From a virus: 45,076 bases of DNA. Made by a program: the position numbers and the translations under genes. A model generated the notes under the pieces. It searched no databases. It was not told the DNA's origin and worked only from the letters and a program-made list of their open reading frames with translations. Positions within the stretch are counted from its first letter, which is position 1. The number at the start of each line of letters is the position of its first letter. The stretch is from positions 1 to 45,076 of IMG/VR virus record IMGVR_UViG_3300017605_000599. The stretch is one strand, 5' to 3'. Below, one piece after another: positions 12,075 through 21,288 of the stretch.

Positions 12075-13932
12075 GGTAGCGAAACCGGCCGTCCCGCCCG
12101 AGCACCAGTGGGGCGCCGACTCCGCCCAGTTCCTCCGCAGCCAGCTCAAGATCGCGACCAAGGCTGGCGCGCTCGTCGAGTTCGAGGTCAACCACACACA
12201 GAAGGTCGTGCTCCGCGCCATCTCCGAGATGCGCGCGATGGGCCTGCCGCCCCGCCTCATCGTCCTCAAGAGCCGGCAGGTCGGCATCTCCACCCTCGCG
12301 ATCGGCCTGCTGTTCATGTTCTGCGTCAGGCTCGCGAACCGCTCCGGTCTGGTGCTGGCGCACACCGAGAAGCTGGCGCGAACCCTGCTCCGCATGGCGC
12401 GACGCTTCCTCGCCAACCTGCCGAACCGCCCGAAGAAGAAGTTCGAGAACGTCCGCGAGATCCACTTCGACAAGAACGACTCGCGCATCCAGGTCGAAGC
12501 GGTCGGCGAGGTCCGCGGCTACACCGCCCAGGACGTGCTGATCTCCGAGTTCGCGTTCTACGAGGAGGCCGGGCGCACGCTCGACGCGATCATGCAGGCC
12601 GTCCCCAACATCATCGACTCGCTGGTGATGATCGAGAGCACCGCCAACGGCGTCGGCAACAAGTTCTACGAGCTGTGGAAGCAGGCGGTCGAGGACTGGG
12701 CACCCAACAGCAAGGTGCCGCTGCGTGAGCGCGGCTTCTACCCCATCTTCATCCCGTGGTTCAAGCACCGCGAGTACGTGATCGACCCGTGGTTCCTGCC
12801 CAACGACCTGACCGTGCGCGAGCACGAGCTGTCGAAGCAGCACGGCCTCAAGCTCGAGCAGATTGCGTGGCGCCGCTGGTGCATCAAGACCAACTGCGAC
12901 AACTCCGAGGAGACCTTCGCCCAGGAGTACCCGGCGACGTGGAAGGAGGCGTTCCGCCTCACCGGCCGCCCGATCATCGACGAGGGCGCGTTCGAGTGGC
13001 TCGAGGACGTCGCGCTCAAGCCCGACCAGCGCCCCCGGCCCCACGAACTCCAACTGGACGAGGAGGCGACCCGGACCGAGGGCGAGCGCAGGTTCGGCCT
13101 GATCTACGTGCCCAAGGGCCGCGGACACGAGTACAAGAGCCGCCAGGACCGCCACACCTACATCGTCGGAGCCGACCTGTCCGAAGGCGACAAGCGTTCC
13201 GACTACAGCCCGCTGATGGTGCTCGACCAGATGAACATGAACCACGTCTACACGTGGAGTGGGCGGACACCGCCCGAGCAGCTCGCCCACGTGGCCGACG
13301 ACCTCTCGAGGCACTACCACGGCAGCCAGGGGCCCGCGCTCATCATCAACGAGGCGAACAACCAAGGGATCAACTTCCACACCGAGCTGCTCAATCGCAT
13401 CGGCCACCCGAATGTGTACTTCCGTAGGACCAGCGAGAAGTCGGTGGCCGGGAAGGTCACGCTCAAGCCGGGATTCCTGACTGGGAACGACACCCGTCAC
13501 TTCCTGTTCAACACCCTCCGCCACTGGGTCCACACGAAGTATCGCGAGCACCGTGAGCTCGACCAGTTCGTAACCCGCTGCCCCATCCTGATCGGCGAAA
13601 TCCTCGGCCTGGTCTACGTGAAACCGGACGGAGCGCAGGACGCGCCGACCCGGATCGAGGCCCAGCCGGGGCGCTACAAGGACCACGCGGTCGCGTTCGC
13701 GCTCACGCTGATGGCGCACCGCGGATCAATGGCGCTGCCGCTCGAGCCGATCCCCGAGGAGGAGTTCATCCAGCACGCTCTGAGCATCCACGCGATGCAC
13801 GAGCGCGACCCCGCCGGAGCCTCCCTCCAGTCGATGTCCTTGCTTGGCAGGACGTGTGATGACATATTCACCGAGCTGGACGCGATCGAAGCCGATCGAA
13901 AACGCCGCACTCGCTTCGGAGATATGTCGTGA
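12022..13932 (+). CDS. terL: Terminase large subunit (packaging ATPase and nuclease)
   Basis: 636 residues. The ATPase part shows a Walker A variant KSRQVGIST (83-91), Walker B VLISEFAFYEE (172-182) with the catalytic glutamate, and motif III MIESTANG (203-210). The C-terminal nuclease has the first RNase-H-like acidic motif GADLSEGDKRSDYS (about 383-396) and the last acidic motif KDHAVAFALTL (about 553-563). It pumps DNA into the prohead and cuts it to length, working at the portal. ATG with GGGAGG eight bases upstream. It opens the packaging/head module; no small subunit is clearly identified next to it. Confidence 0.93.
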   Translation: MADPPAAASSSPTTTSLEVAKPAVPPEHQWGADSAQFLRSQLKIATKAGALVEFEVNHTQKVVLRAISEMRAMGLPPRLIVLKSRQVGISTLAIGLLFMFCVRLANRSGLVLAHTEKLARTLLRMARRFLANLPNRPKKKFENVREIHFDKNDSRIQVEAVGEVRGYTAQDVLISEFAFYEEAGRTLDAIMQAVPNIIDSLVMIESTANGVGNKFYELWKQAVEDWAPNSKVPLRERGFYPIFIPWFKHREYVIDPWFLPNDLTVREHELSKQHGLKLEQIAWRRWCIKTNCDNSEETFAQEYPATWKEAFRLTGRPIIDEGAFEWLEDVALKPDQRPRPHELQLDEEATRTEGERRFGLIYVPKGRGHEYKSRQDRHTYIVGADLSEGDKRSDYSPLMVLDQMNMNHVYTWSGRTPPEQLAHVADDLSRHYHGSQGPALIINEANNQGINFHTELLNRIGHPNVYFRRTSEKSVAGKVTLKPGFLTGNDTRHFLFNTLRHWVHTKYREHRELDQFVTRCPILIGEILGLVYVKPDGAQDAPTRIEAQPGRYKDHAVAFALTLMAHRGSMALPLEPIPEEEFIQHALSIHAMHERDPAGASLQSMSLLGRTCDDIFTELDAIEADRKRRTRFGDMS

Positions 13933-14237
13933 CGGTAGTGACCCCCGGCAACCCGTTACTGACGTGGAATCCAGACCTCGATCCTCGCCTGCAGCACGAC
14001 GAGAACGAGATGCTCGACTGTTTCCTGTGTCGCGGAAAAGTCGAACGCCGGCACGCCATCTTCTTCGGTGAAGACTACGAGGCCCAGGGGTTCCCGGGCC
14101 TCGATCAGCACCTTCCCGCCCACCCCACCTGTCTGAGCCAGCACCCCGCCGCGTATCTGTGGCTCCAGTGGCGCAACAACCTCGACGACGTTGTGAAAGC
14201 TGGCCTACCCAGGAGCGTCCTCAAGAACCTGCGCTGA
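13929..14237 (+). CDS. Hypothetical protein with zinc-knuckle, 102 aa
   Basis: GTG start overlapping the terminase stop. Contains CFLCRGKVERRHAIFFGED, then HPTCLSQH, which gives a CxxC, H and HxxC set like HNH-associated or treble-clef zinc sites, but the catalytic HNH histidine-asparagine core is not evident. The C-terminus is helical and ends in basic residues. HNH proteins often neighbour terminases, so a degenerate relative is one possibility. Confidence 0.55.
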   Translation: MTVVTPGNPLLTWNPDLDPRLQHDENEMLDCFLCRGKVERRHAIFFGEDYEAQGFPGLDQHLPAHPTCLSQHPAAYLWLQWRNNLDDVVKAGLPRSVLKNLR

Positions 14238-14238
14238 G

Positions 14239-14703
14239 ATGCCGACCTATCTCTATTCCTGCCCCCGGGGACATGAGACCGAGCGATTCACACCGCTCAA
14301 TGGTCGGCGTCCAGCGCAGGTCGCTTGTGGGGACTGCGGCCTCCCGGCCCCCTACGACTTCGGCGCCACCGCCCGCACCCAGACCCTCCAGCCGATCATC
14401 AACGAGCACTTCAACGAGTCGCTGGGCCAGCCGATCCTCGGGCGCACCCACCTTCGGGCGGTACAGAAAGAGCGCGGGGTCGAGGACTACGACCCCGGCA
14501 TCAACTACGAGAAGATCCACGCGGACAAGATCCGCGACCTCCAGACCAGCGCCCAGAAGCAGATCGACAGCTACATCTCGGACATCGCGCCCACGCTTCC
14601 CCGCACGAACAAGGCGAAGCGGTATCGGGCCTCCGACGGCAACGCCGCCGGCGCGGTGAAGGCCGAAGCCCAGCGCATCGCGGCCTCGCTGGAGACTCCG
14701 TGA
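14239..14703 (+). CDS. FmdB-like zinc-ribbon protein, 154 aa
   Basis: Begins MPTYLYSCPRGHETERF and continues with CGDCGLPAPYDF, the start pattern of FmdB-type zinc ribbons (PxYxYxCxxxGHxxE, then CxxC) at residues 1-38. The rest is a helical region (NYEKIHADKIRDLQTSAQKQ) with a basic end. FmdB proteins are usually called putative regulators; here the gene sits between terminase and portal and may have a role in head assembly. The stop overlaps the portal GTG. Confidence 0.7.
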   Translation: MPTYLYSCPRGHETERFTPLNGRRPAQVACGDCGLPAPYDFGATARTQTLQPIINEHFNESLGQPILGRTHLRAVQKERGVEDYDPGINYEKIHADKIRDLQTSAQKQIDSYISDIAPTLPRTNKAKRYRASDGNAAGAVKAEAQRIAASLETP

Positions 14704-16589
14704 ACGAACTCGTCCAGAACCTCGGCGCGCTGGGCACGTTCGTCTCAGCCTCCCGAAGCGTGGCCGACGTCCCCACCATGTCGGACGATGCGATGAAGAC
14801 GTTCATCGCCGAGAAGTGGTGCGAGGTGTTCGAGGGGAAGCGCGGCGAGACCGCCCGACTGATCCGCAACGACAAATACTGGATGGGCCGGCACTACAAC
14901 GACGCGGCCCTCAACCGCGCGATGCCGGTCACGAACTACTGCTTCTCCACGGTCGAGACCCTGCACCCGGTTCTCACCAAGTCGATGCCGCGGCCCGAGC
15001 CCCAGCCGCGCGACTACCGCTCCAAGGAGCGCATCGACGCGATCGCCACCTACGCGCAGTGGAAGATGGACCAGGTTGGCTGGGAGCGGTCGTTCCGCCA
15101 CGGCGTCCGCGACTTCCTCAAGCACGGATGGAACTGGCACCTGATTGGGTGCGACCCCACGACCGGGCTCTCCACGCCGGTGTACGGGTCGCCCTACCAC
15201 CTGTACCCGGACCCGAACGCGCGCAACGAAGCCGAGATGGAGTATTTCATCCTGGCGATGCCGGTGGCGACCCGGCGCCTGCGCGCCCTGTTCCCGAAGA
15301 TGGCCGACCAGATCATGCCCGACAACATCGCGAGCCCGGAGTACCAGATCGAGATTTTCCGGGCCGAGATGCAGGACGGCTACATCGTCAACCCACCGGT
15401 GTTCGCCTCGAGCGCGCTGTCGTTCCGTCGCGAGGGCACGCCGACACCGACCACCAACACGTTCCTCGTGGCCGGCGACGGTTCCCGCGTCCAGTACGGC
15501 CAGACCACGTTCTACGTGCAACTGTTCGTGCGAGACCACTCGACGCGGCGCGTGACCTACGACGGAAGGCGGTACGTGAAGCACCCGGAGTTCGGAACGC
15601 TCGACGTCCCGCACTCGGTCTCGAGGGAGGAGCCGGTCAGCGACAGCGGGTGGCGGCTGTTCGGCATGTGCGCCGACGGAACGCTCCTCCAGCCTGGCAC
15701 CTCGGTCGAGCCGTGCTTCGGCGGAATCCCGATCGTGATGGGTCGCAACTACGCCGACGGAAACTGGTTCTACGCCTACGGGGAGATGGATCACATCATC
15801 CCGATCCAGCGCGACATCAACAAGCGCGACGCGCTGATCGCACAGGCGCTCGAGATGTCGGCCAACCCGCCGATCAAGGCGTACAAGAACAGCGGGCTCG
15901 CGGCGAACACGCGCAGCGTCAGCGGCGGCGAAGTTCTGTGGCTCAACCAGGGCCACGACATCAGCTACATGGAGTTCTCAGGCCCCAGCGAGAAACAGTT
16001 CGAGTACCGCACCCTGCGCTCGCGCGACATCGACACCGTGTCGGGCGTGCACGATGTGCAGCAGGGCCAGCGGCCGGCCGGCATCGAGGCCGCGTCGGCC
16101 ATCCGCTACTTGCAGGAGGCGGCGGCGGCTCGCGCAGTCGCGAAGACGCCGGAGCTGCTCTACACGTACACCAACCTGCTCAAGAAGTGCATGATTTTCG
16201 ACGGCTACAAGGGCGACCCTATGGTCACGATCCGCGCCTCGGGCGGCAAGGACGTGTCGATGTCGCGCAGCGAGCTGCTCTACGACTACGACATCCGCTG
16301 GGCGGAGGGTTCGGGCACCGAAGTCGCGCGGCGCGAGCAGGAGGACAAGGTGCTCCAACTGTTCCAGCTCGGACTGGTCGACGCGCAGTACGCGATCGGC
16401 GCGCTCGACCTCAAGGGCAAGGAAGATTTGATCCAGCGCCAGAACGCCCGCGAGATGATGCAGATGAAGATGGACTTCGAGGTCCGCATGGAGCAGGCGA
16501 AGTCTGGCGGCGCGAAGCCCGGAGGCGCCGCGAACGGCAACGGAAACGGGAACGGCAAGCCCAAGAACCGAATGCAGGAGGCAGCCTGA
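14700..16589 (+). CDS. Portal protein, P22-like
   Basis: 629 residues in the expected place after the terminase. Features of P22-type portals: N-terminal EKWCEVFEGKRGETARLIRN, NDKYWMGRHYND and a central ERSFRHGVRDFLKHGWNW. Near the end comes DIDTVSGVHDVQQGQRPAGI with ASAIRYLQEAAAARA, the usual long-helix region. It forms the dodecameric ring at one head vertex through which DNA passes. GTG start overlapping the previous stop. The C-terminus carries a low-complexity GNGNGNGNG run (about 16540-16557) and a basic tail. Confidence 0.88.
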   Translation: MNELVQNLGALGTFVSASRSVADVPTMSDDAMKTFIAEKWCEVFEGKRGETARLIRNDKYWMGRHYNDAALNRAMPVTNYCFSTVETLHPVLTKSMPRPEPQPRDYRSKERIDAIATYAQWKMDQVGWERSFRHGVRDFLKHGWNWHLIGCDPTTGLSTPVYGSPYHLYPDPNARNEAEMEYFILAMPVATRRLRALFPKMADQIMPDNIASPEYQIEIFRAEMQDGYIVNPPVFASSALSFRREGTPTPTTNTFLVAGDGSRVQYGQTTFYVQLFVRDHSTRRVTYDGRRYVKHPEFGTLDVPHSVSREEPVSDSGWRLFGMCADGTLLQPGTSVEPCFGGIPIVMGRNYADGNWFYAYGEMDHIIPIQRDINKRDALIAQALEMSANPPIKAYKNSGLAANTRSVSGGEVLWLNQGHDISYMEFSGPSEKQFEYRTLRSRDIDTVSGVHDVQQGQRPAGIEAASAIRYLQEAAAARAVAKTPELLYTYTNLLKKCMIFDGYKGDPMVTIRASGGKDVSMSRSELLYDYDIRWAEGSGTEVARREQEDKVLQLFQLGLVDAQYAIGALDLKGKEDLIQRQNAREMMQMKMDFEVRMEQAKSGGAKPGGAANGNGNGNGKPKNRMQEAA

Positions 16590-16786
16590 TGCCGTACGCA
16601 TCCGATGCGCAGAGAAAGTGGGCTCACACGCCCGCAGGCACGAAGGCGCTGGGCGGAGCCGGCAAGGTTGCCGAATGGGATCAGGCGAGCGAGGGCGCGA
16701 ATCTGCCCGAGCACGTCTCCAAGAAGAAGAAGCCGGGCCGAGCGGCCTCGGCGATCGCGGCCTTCAAGGCCAAGCACCGGAGGTGA
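16589..16786 (+). CDS. Small conserved phage protein, 65 aa
   Basis: Starts MPYASDAQRKWAHTPAG, which I recognise from short proteins found beside portal and capsid genes in many phages. The middle EWDQASEGANLPEHV and the lysine-rich end KKKKPGRAASAIAAFKAKH fit that family. Its role is unknown; the basic tail could touch DNA. ATG shares a base with the portal stop and GCAGGAGG lies upstream. Confidence 0.75.
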   Translation: MPYASDAQRKWAHTPAGTKALGGAGKVAEWDQASEGANLPEHVSKKKKPGRAASAIAAFKAKHRR

Positions 16787-16787
16787 G

Positions 16788-18923
16788 ATGAAGCGCCTGT
16801 TCTCGTTCGTCGCGGCCCTGCTCGTTGCGCTTGTCGCGGGATCCGCGTTCGCGGCCGACGCGCACTACTACGTCAAGCAGAGCCCGGTAGGCGTAGACAA
16901 CACGATCCGAACCGGCCTCGACAGCACGAGCAACGCCTGGGCGACCGTCGGCTTCGCGATCTCGAGGCTCAACGCCGCCAGCATCGGCCCGACTGGCACC
17001 AGTTCCAATATCTACATCCACGTCCTCGGAAACACCGGAGGGTCGTGGGTCAACCCGACGACCGCACCCACCGGAGGGGGGCGGTACATCATCGTCGGGC
17101 GCGACAGCTCAGCCGCTCCTGGATCGCTGCTCAACAGCGGATTTCCGGGCGCGTCCGTCACCGGCTCCTACATCACGTTCCAAGGTCTGTACGCCACTGG
17201 GAGCATCGACTTCGACACCACCGCGACGCGCAACGTCGTCTACAAGTGCACCGTCATCGGTGGCAGCGGGAATCTCGGCGACTACAACGACTTTCGCCAG
17301 AACGTGTTCTCGGGCAACACCGGCAACGACGCCAAGGTGTCGTGCGCGAACGACGGGAACCGCGGGATCCGCACGGTCGGCAACGCCTACACGTGGAACA
17401 CCATCACGCTCGCGATCGACCAGTTCCAGACGAACGGGTTGCTCGTCTTCGGAGATGGGACCAAGAGCGGGACGAAGCAGGCGTCGCGGGTCGACTCGCT
17501 GACGTTCTGGTTCAACACCATCGACCTCACTGAGTCAGGCGCTCCCAGTCACGCCTCTGCGTACCCCGCAGTCGCGATGTACTGCGTGATGAACAGTTCC
17601 TTCCGCGGGAACCACTGGACCATCCGCAACCAACGCAATCCTGACCCGCTATACGACGACGTGTGGAAGGTCAGGAACAGCACGAAGAACGTGACCTTCG
17701 ATCGGGACACGATCAAGGTGTCGGGCTTCGGCACTGTGCGCTTCACCCAGAACTCGGACCCGGACCCGGGCACTACCGCAGGCTCGGACCAGGTCCGCAA
17801 TCTGACGATCGACTCCTGCTACATCAACACCCTGAGCGGCTTCCAGTTTCTCTCTGGCTTCCGCTTCATCAACATCACTCGATCGGTCATCGTCGGGCGA
17901 GAGGCGGAAGCTCTCAGCATCAGCGGCGACACGCTGCTCGGGTCGTGCCAGATCACGCACAACACGCTCGTAACGAACCGAGGAAAGCATCCGGCCGTTA
18001 TGATGGCCGACATCGTGACCTTCGCGAGCGGCGCAAAGCTGCACTTCAAAGACAACATCGTCGCGCGAATCTCCCTCAACCAGCCACCCCTGACGAACAT
18101 CGACTGCCCGTCCAGCTCGAGCCAGATCCTTGACGGATACCCGCTCGTGTTCTGGACGAAAACCCCGATCCGGCTTGGACACCTCAACTCCACGTACAAC
18201 GTCTACTGGAGCAACGTCTACGGCGACTCTCCCGGGGATCGAACGTTCGGATGGCAGGACGGGAACGCGCCGCAGTGCTCCAAGCCAGGCGACAATACGA
18301 AGTGGGAGTCGGACGATCCGGTAGCCGTACAGGACTCGACCTCGATCTACGTCGGCCCGAGCAACGCAAAGGGGCTGCTGTTCGCTGGAGCTGGATCGAA
18401 CGTCATCCGCTACGGAACCGACGGCGTTCCGGTGTTCGGAGACAGCTCGGGCACGCTCGATTTCGACGCGACCCTGGCGTGCGGATCGGGCGCCTTGCTC
18501 GCCGACAGCGCGGGAGCCACCGCGGGGGCGGTCGCGTACGCGAATGCACCGTTCTTCGAGTACGAAACGATGGGGAGTCCGGGCGACGCCTCATTCAGCA
18601 ACGACGGATTCGACTTCACTCCGGGCCAGTGCGGAAGCGTCCAGACCGGAGCGATCTTCATCGTCAACCGCGGGTGCGACTCGCTCATCGTCACCAACAT
18701 CAGAGCCAACGTGGCATCCCTGACATTCAACGACTCGCAGTTGAGGCTGGGACCGCAAAGCTCCGGGTTCATCTACGTGACGTGCACCAGTCCCAGCTTT
18801 GCATCGCAAACGTGCCTCGACGCCCAAACGCTCGGGGAGATCCTGATGACGACAAACGTGGCGGGCCACACCGCGGTCGTAATCCCGGCCTGGACGCGCG
18901 ACGCCGCAGTCACGGAGGAATGA
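16788..18923 (+). CDS. Secreted parallel beta-helix protein with HYDIN-like C-terminal domain, 711 aa
   Basis: ATG with CGGAGG upstream. The first 22-23 residues (MKRLFSFVAALLVALVAGSA, then FAADA) are a clear Sec signal. Residues about 50-500 are repeats of short strands with N/D/S-rich turns (YITFQGLYATGSIDF, LTIDSCYINTLSGFQF, SVIVGREAEALSISG), typical of right-handed beta-helix carbohydrate-binding or lyase-like proteins. The last 110 residues (FDFTPGQCGSVQTGAIFIVN, then GCDSLIVTNI) resemble an ASPM/HYDIN-type Ig domain common in secreted bacterial proteins. A secreted protein between portal and scaffold is unexpected; it may be a tailspike exported for use outside the cell, or a cargo gene. 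Confidence 0.7.
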   Translation: MKRLFSFVAALLVALVAGSAFAADAHYYVKQSPVGVDNTIRTGLDSTSNAWATVGFAISRLNAASIGPTGTSSNIYIHVLGNTGGSWVNPTTAPTGGGRYIIVGRDSSAAPGSLLNSGFPGASVTGSYITFQGLYATGSIDFDTTATRNVVYKCTVIGGSGNLGDYNDFRQNVFSGNTGNDAKVSCANDGNRGIRTVGNAYTWNTITLAIDQFQTNGLLVFGDGTKSGTKQASRVDSLTFWFNTIDLTESGAPSHASAYPAVAMYCVMNSSFRGNHWTIRNQRNPDPLYDDVWKVRNSTKNVTFDRDTIKVSGFGTVRFTQNSDPDPGTTAGSDQVRNLTIDSCYINTLSGFQFLSGFRFINITRSVIVGREAEALSISGDTLLGSCQITHNTLVTNRGKHPAVMMADIVTFASGAKLHFKDNIVARISLNQPPLTNIDCPSSSSQILDGYPLVFWTKTPIRLGHLNSTYNVYWSNVYGDSPGDRTFGWQDGNAPQCSKPGDNTKWESDDPVAVQDSTSIYVGPSNAKGLLFAGAGSNVIRYGTDGVPVFGDSSGTLDFDATLACGSGALLADSAGATAGAVAYANAPFFEYETMGSPGDASFSNDGFDFTPGQCGSVQTGAIFIVNRGCDSLIVTNIRANVASLTFNDSQLRLGPQSSGFIYVTCTSPSFASQTCLDAQTLGEILMTTNVAGHTAVVIPAWTRDAAVTEE

Positions 18924-18925
18924 CG

Positions 18926-19312
18926 ATGGCAATGCCCGAAGCAATGGCCGGTCCCGTGATGGGCACCATGCCGCCCACCCAGCAGATGCGTCCGATCGAA
19001 GACATTCTCGAGGAGGCGCACGCCGCGATCTGGGCTCGCGACGGCGTGATGGACGAGCGCGAGATGAACGCGGTCCGCACGTTCTTCGAGGCCCAGCAGA
19101 CGAACATCCAGGCCATGCAGCAAGGCCAGCAGCCGAACCCGACCCTTGGGCTCGCGCAGACGCCGGAGCAGGTGCAGCAGCCGCAGCAGCCACCGGAGGG
19201 TGCCGGCCAGACCGAGGACTTCATGGCCGGATCCGGTGAGCCGCTCGAGCAGGGCGACCCGCAGGATCAGCAGGACGACGGAACCGAAGACTACGAACAG
19301 GGGGGGTACTGA
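18926..19312 (+). CDS. Acidic glutamine-rich protein, 128 aa
   Basis: I chose the second ATG, seven bases after GGAGG; the first ATG (18920) lies directly on that site. The N-terminal half has a short helix pair (PIEDILEEAHAAIWARDGV, then MDEREMNAVRTFFEAQQTNI). The rest is low-complexity Q/P and then very acidic. Placed right before the scaffold gene it may be an assembly co-factor. No family is recognised. Confidence 0.6.
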   Translation: MAMPEAMAGPVMGTMPPTQQMRPIEDILEEAHAAIWARDGVMDEREMNAVRTFFEAQQTNIQAMQQGQQPNPTLGLAQTPEQVQQPQQPPEGAGQTEDFMAGSGEPLEQGDPQDQQDDGTEDYEQGGY

Positions 19313-19313
19313 C

Positions 19314-20171
19314 ATGCCTGCATTCGGAAGCATCAACATCAGCGACGCAGAGATGGCGGCTGCCGGGATCACCGGAGAGCCTGCGGTCGAAACGCCACCG
19401 GCACCCGCAGAGCCAGTCGTGCCTGCGCCGGCCGAACCGACGCCCGCGGCACCCGCACCGGAGACCCCGGCTGCTCCCGAGCAGCCCGCCACTCCCGCCG
19501 AGCCCGCGGCGCCGCCCTCGAGCGATCCGGCGCTGGCCGAAGCGATCTCCGCGCTCCAGTCCGACATCGCAGCCCTGACCGCCGCGGTGAAACCGGCCAC
19601 GCCCAAGGGCGCGAGCGCGGCCGAGAAGATGGCGGCGCTCAAGGCCGAGCTCGTCGACATGCAGGGTAGCGAGGACGAGCGCGACAAGATGCTCGCCAAC
19701 CTGGGCCTGCCGCTGATCGAGGAGTTCGAGACCCTCAAGGCGACGATGACGTCGGTGGCGCAGGAGGCGGTGCAGGCGGAGCGGGCGCAGCAGGCCGACG
19801 CGGACCGCATCAACACGGCCTACGAGCAGGCTTTCATGCACTACGGCATCAATCCGGCCGAGCAGATCAAGGTCGACGATTGGGTCGAGAAGAACGTGGC
19901 AGTCGCGGCAGTGCTGTTGCCTCACGAGACGATCGCGCGTGCGCTGGGCCGTGATTTGGTCCCCGCCGCTCCTCGTCCGGGTGGTGGCGCACCGCGCAAC
20001 GGAAACGGGGCTTCGCCCGGTGGGGCGCCCCCCGCAGATCCGAACGCAGCCGTGATCGTCGGAGAGCCGGGACGAGGTGGCAACCCGGGCCGACCCACAC
20101 CCACCCCCGACTACGGCCGCACGCCCATCTCCAAAGTCGTAGAGGAGCAGGCGGCACGATTCGGGCTCTGA
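19314..20171 (+). CDS. Probable capsid scaffolding protein, 285 aa
   Basis: Directly upstream of the coat gene, with the composition of scaffolds: an N-terminal half of proline/alanine/glutamate repeats (PAEPVVPAPAEPTPAAPAP), a central helical coiled region (ALAEAISALQSDIAALTAAV, then EKMAALKAELVDMQGSEDER), and a flexible glycine/proline C-terminus ending in a short helix (PISKVVEEQAARFGL) that could bind the coat. Scaffolds direct prohead assembly and then leave. No protease signature is seen. ATG start with GGGGGG upstream. Confidence 0.7.
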   Translation: MPAFGSINISDAEMAAAGITGEPAVETPPAPAEPVVPAPAEPTPAAPAPETPAAPEQPATPAEPAAPPSSDPALAEAISALQSDIAALTAAVKPATPKGASAAEKMAALKAELVDMQGSEDERDKMLANLGLPLIEEFETLKATMTSVAQEAVQAERAQQADADRINTAYEQAFMHYGINPAEQIKVDDWVEKNVAVAAVLLPHETIARALGRDLVPAAPRPGGGAPRNGNGASPGGAPPADPNAAVIVGEPGRGGNPGRPTPTPDYGRTPISKVVEEQAARFGL

Positions 20172-20213
20172 GGCAGTAAGGCACGGCGACACTGAAAGAG
20201 AGGCATTCCCCCG

Positions 20214-21272
20214 ATGGCAGTAACCTCTTTTCCGTGGGACAGCGTGAACTCGCTGGTCCAGTCGGTGATCGAGAAGACCATCCGCGATCAGGTCTTCCTG
20301 AGCAACGCTGGCCTGTACGAGATCCGCAAGAACAAGAAGACCAAGACGGGCGGCCGGACCTGGGCGTTCCCGCTCAACTGGAAGGTGGAGGGCAACGGAG
20401 GCGGCTTCTTCTCCGGTCTCAAGCGCCTCGACACCACCGTCTATGACACCATCACGATGGCGGAGTTCACCCCGAAGAACGCCTACGTTCCGCTGGCGGT
20501 CTCGTGGGAAGACACGATGATCGTGGCCGGTCCCGAGGAAGTGCGCGACCTCGTGAGCAGCCGGTCGGAGATCGCGCGCAACACCGCTCTCGATCTGCTG
20601 GCGAACAACGTCTACAACTCGGGCACCGATGCCGAGGCCATCACCGGCCTCCAGTACATCTTCGGTGACTGGGCGTCGGCGACCACGTTCACCTCGCAGA
20701 TGTACGGCGGCACCACCCGCGCCGTCACCGGCGTCACCGGCACCGGCCTCACCGGCACGAACGTCTGGTGGGCGCATCAGGGCGACGTGACCGCGTACAC
20801 CTGCGACCCGCTCACCGGGACGCTGACGGCCAACAACCTCCAGGCACTCGGCACCGCGTTCGCGCGCGTCAAGCTGCTCAGTGGGAAGTGGCCGAACCTG
20901 ATCCTGTCGAACGTCTACTCGTGGACCGCGTACCACAACGCGCTCGTGAAGAACGAGCGGCTCCAGCGCCCCCAGCAGAGCAGCGAGCTGGGCAAGGCTG
21001 GATTCCGCAATCTGATGTACCGGGATGCGGCGTGGGTCGCCGACGAGAAGGCTCCGCGCAGTTCGTCCAAGATCGAGAAGATCTACTTCCTGAACACCGA
21101 CACGCTCCAGTACTGCGTCGACCCGCGCGCCGATCTGACCTGGACCGGCTGGCGGAATCCGCACGACCAGATGGCGCAGGTCGGGTTCTTCCTCAACCGC
21201 GCGGAGATGTACTGCATCGAGCCGCGCGCCAACCTCGTCATGTCCGCCGTGGACACGTCGGCAATCTCGTAA
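20214..21272 (+). CDS. Major capsid protein, HK97-fold type
   Basis: 352 residues, directly after the scaffold. It has an N-terminal helix (SVIEKTIRDQVFLSNAGLYE), a beta E-loop-like stretch (GRTWAFPLNWKVEGNGGGFF), a long 'spine' helix near EEVRDLVSSRSEIARNTALD and a C-terminal beta region, the order of HK97-type coats without a cleaved delta domain. Phages with this protein type assemble it around the scaffold into an icosahedral shell. ATG with AGAGG upstream. I cannot place it in a named subfamily by eye. Confidence 0.85.
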   Translation: MAVTSFPWDSVNSLVQSVIEKTIRDQVFLSNAGLYEIRKNKKTKTGGRTWAFPLNWKVEGNGGGFFSGLKRLDTTVYDTITMAEFTPKNAYVPLAVSWEDTMIVAGPEEVRDLVSSRSEIARNTALDLLANNVYNSGTDAEAITGLQYIFGDWASATTFTSQMYGGTTRAVTGVTGTGLTGTNVWWAHQGDVTAYTCDPLTGTLTANNLQALGTAFARVKLLSGKWPNLILSNVYSWTAYHNALVKNERLQRPQQSSELGKAGFRNLMYRDAAWVADEKAPRSSSKIEKIYFLNTDTLQYCVDPRADLTWTGWRNPHDQMAQVGFFLNRAEMYCIEPRANLVMSAVDTSAIS

Positions 21273-21288
21273 GGGAGGTGATCGTTCC

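Noticed and set aside
12052-13719. Open frame of 555 codons on the minus strand opposite the terminase
   Set aside because: It mirrors the strong codon bias of the terminase gene in a GC-rich genome. The product is low-complexity, with no ribosome site and no domain.
13929-14237. HNH endonuclease next to the terminase
   Set aside because: Cysteine pairs and histidines are present, but the catalytic H-N-H arrangement is not visible, so only a zinc-knuckle protein is reported.
18923-19312. First ATG (18920) as the start of the Q-rich protein
   Set aside because: It lies on the GGAGG site itself; the ATG six bases later has proper spacing.
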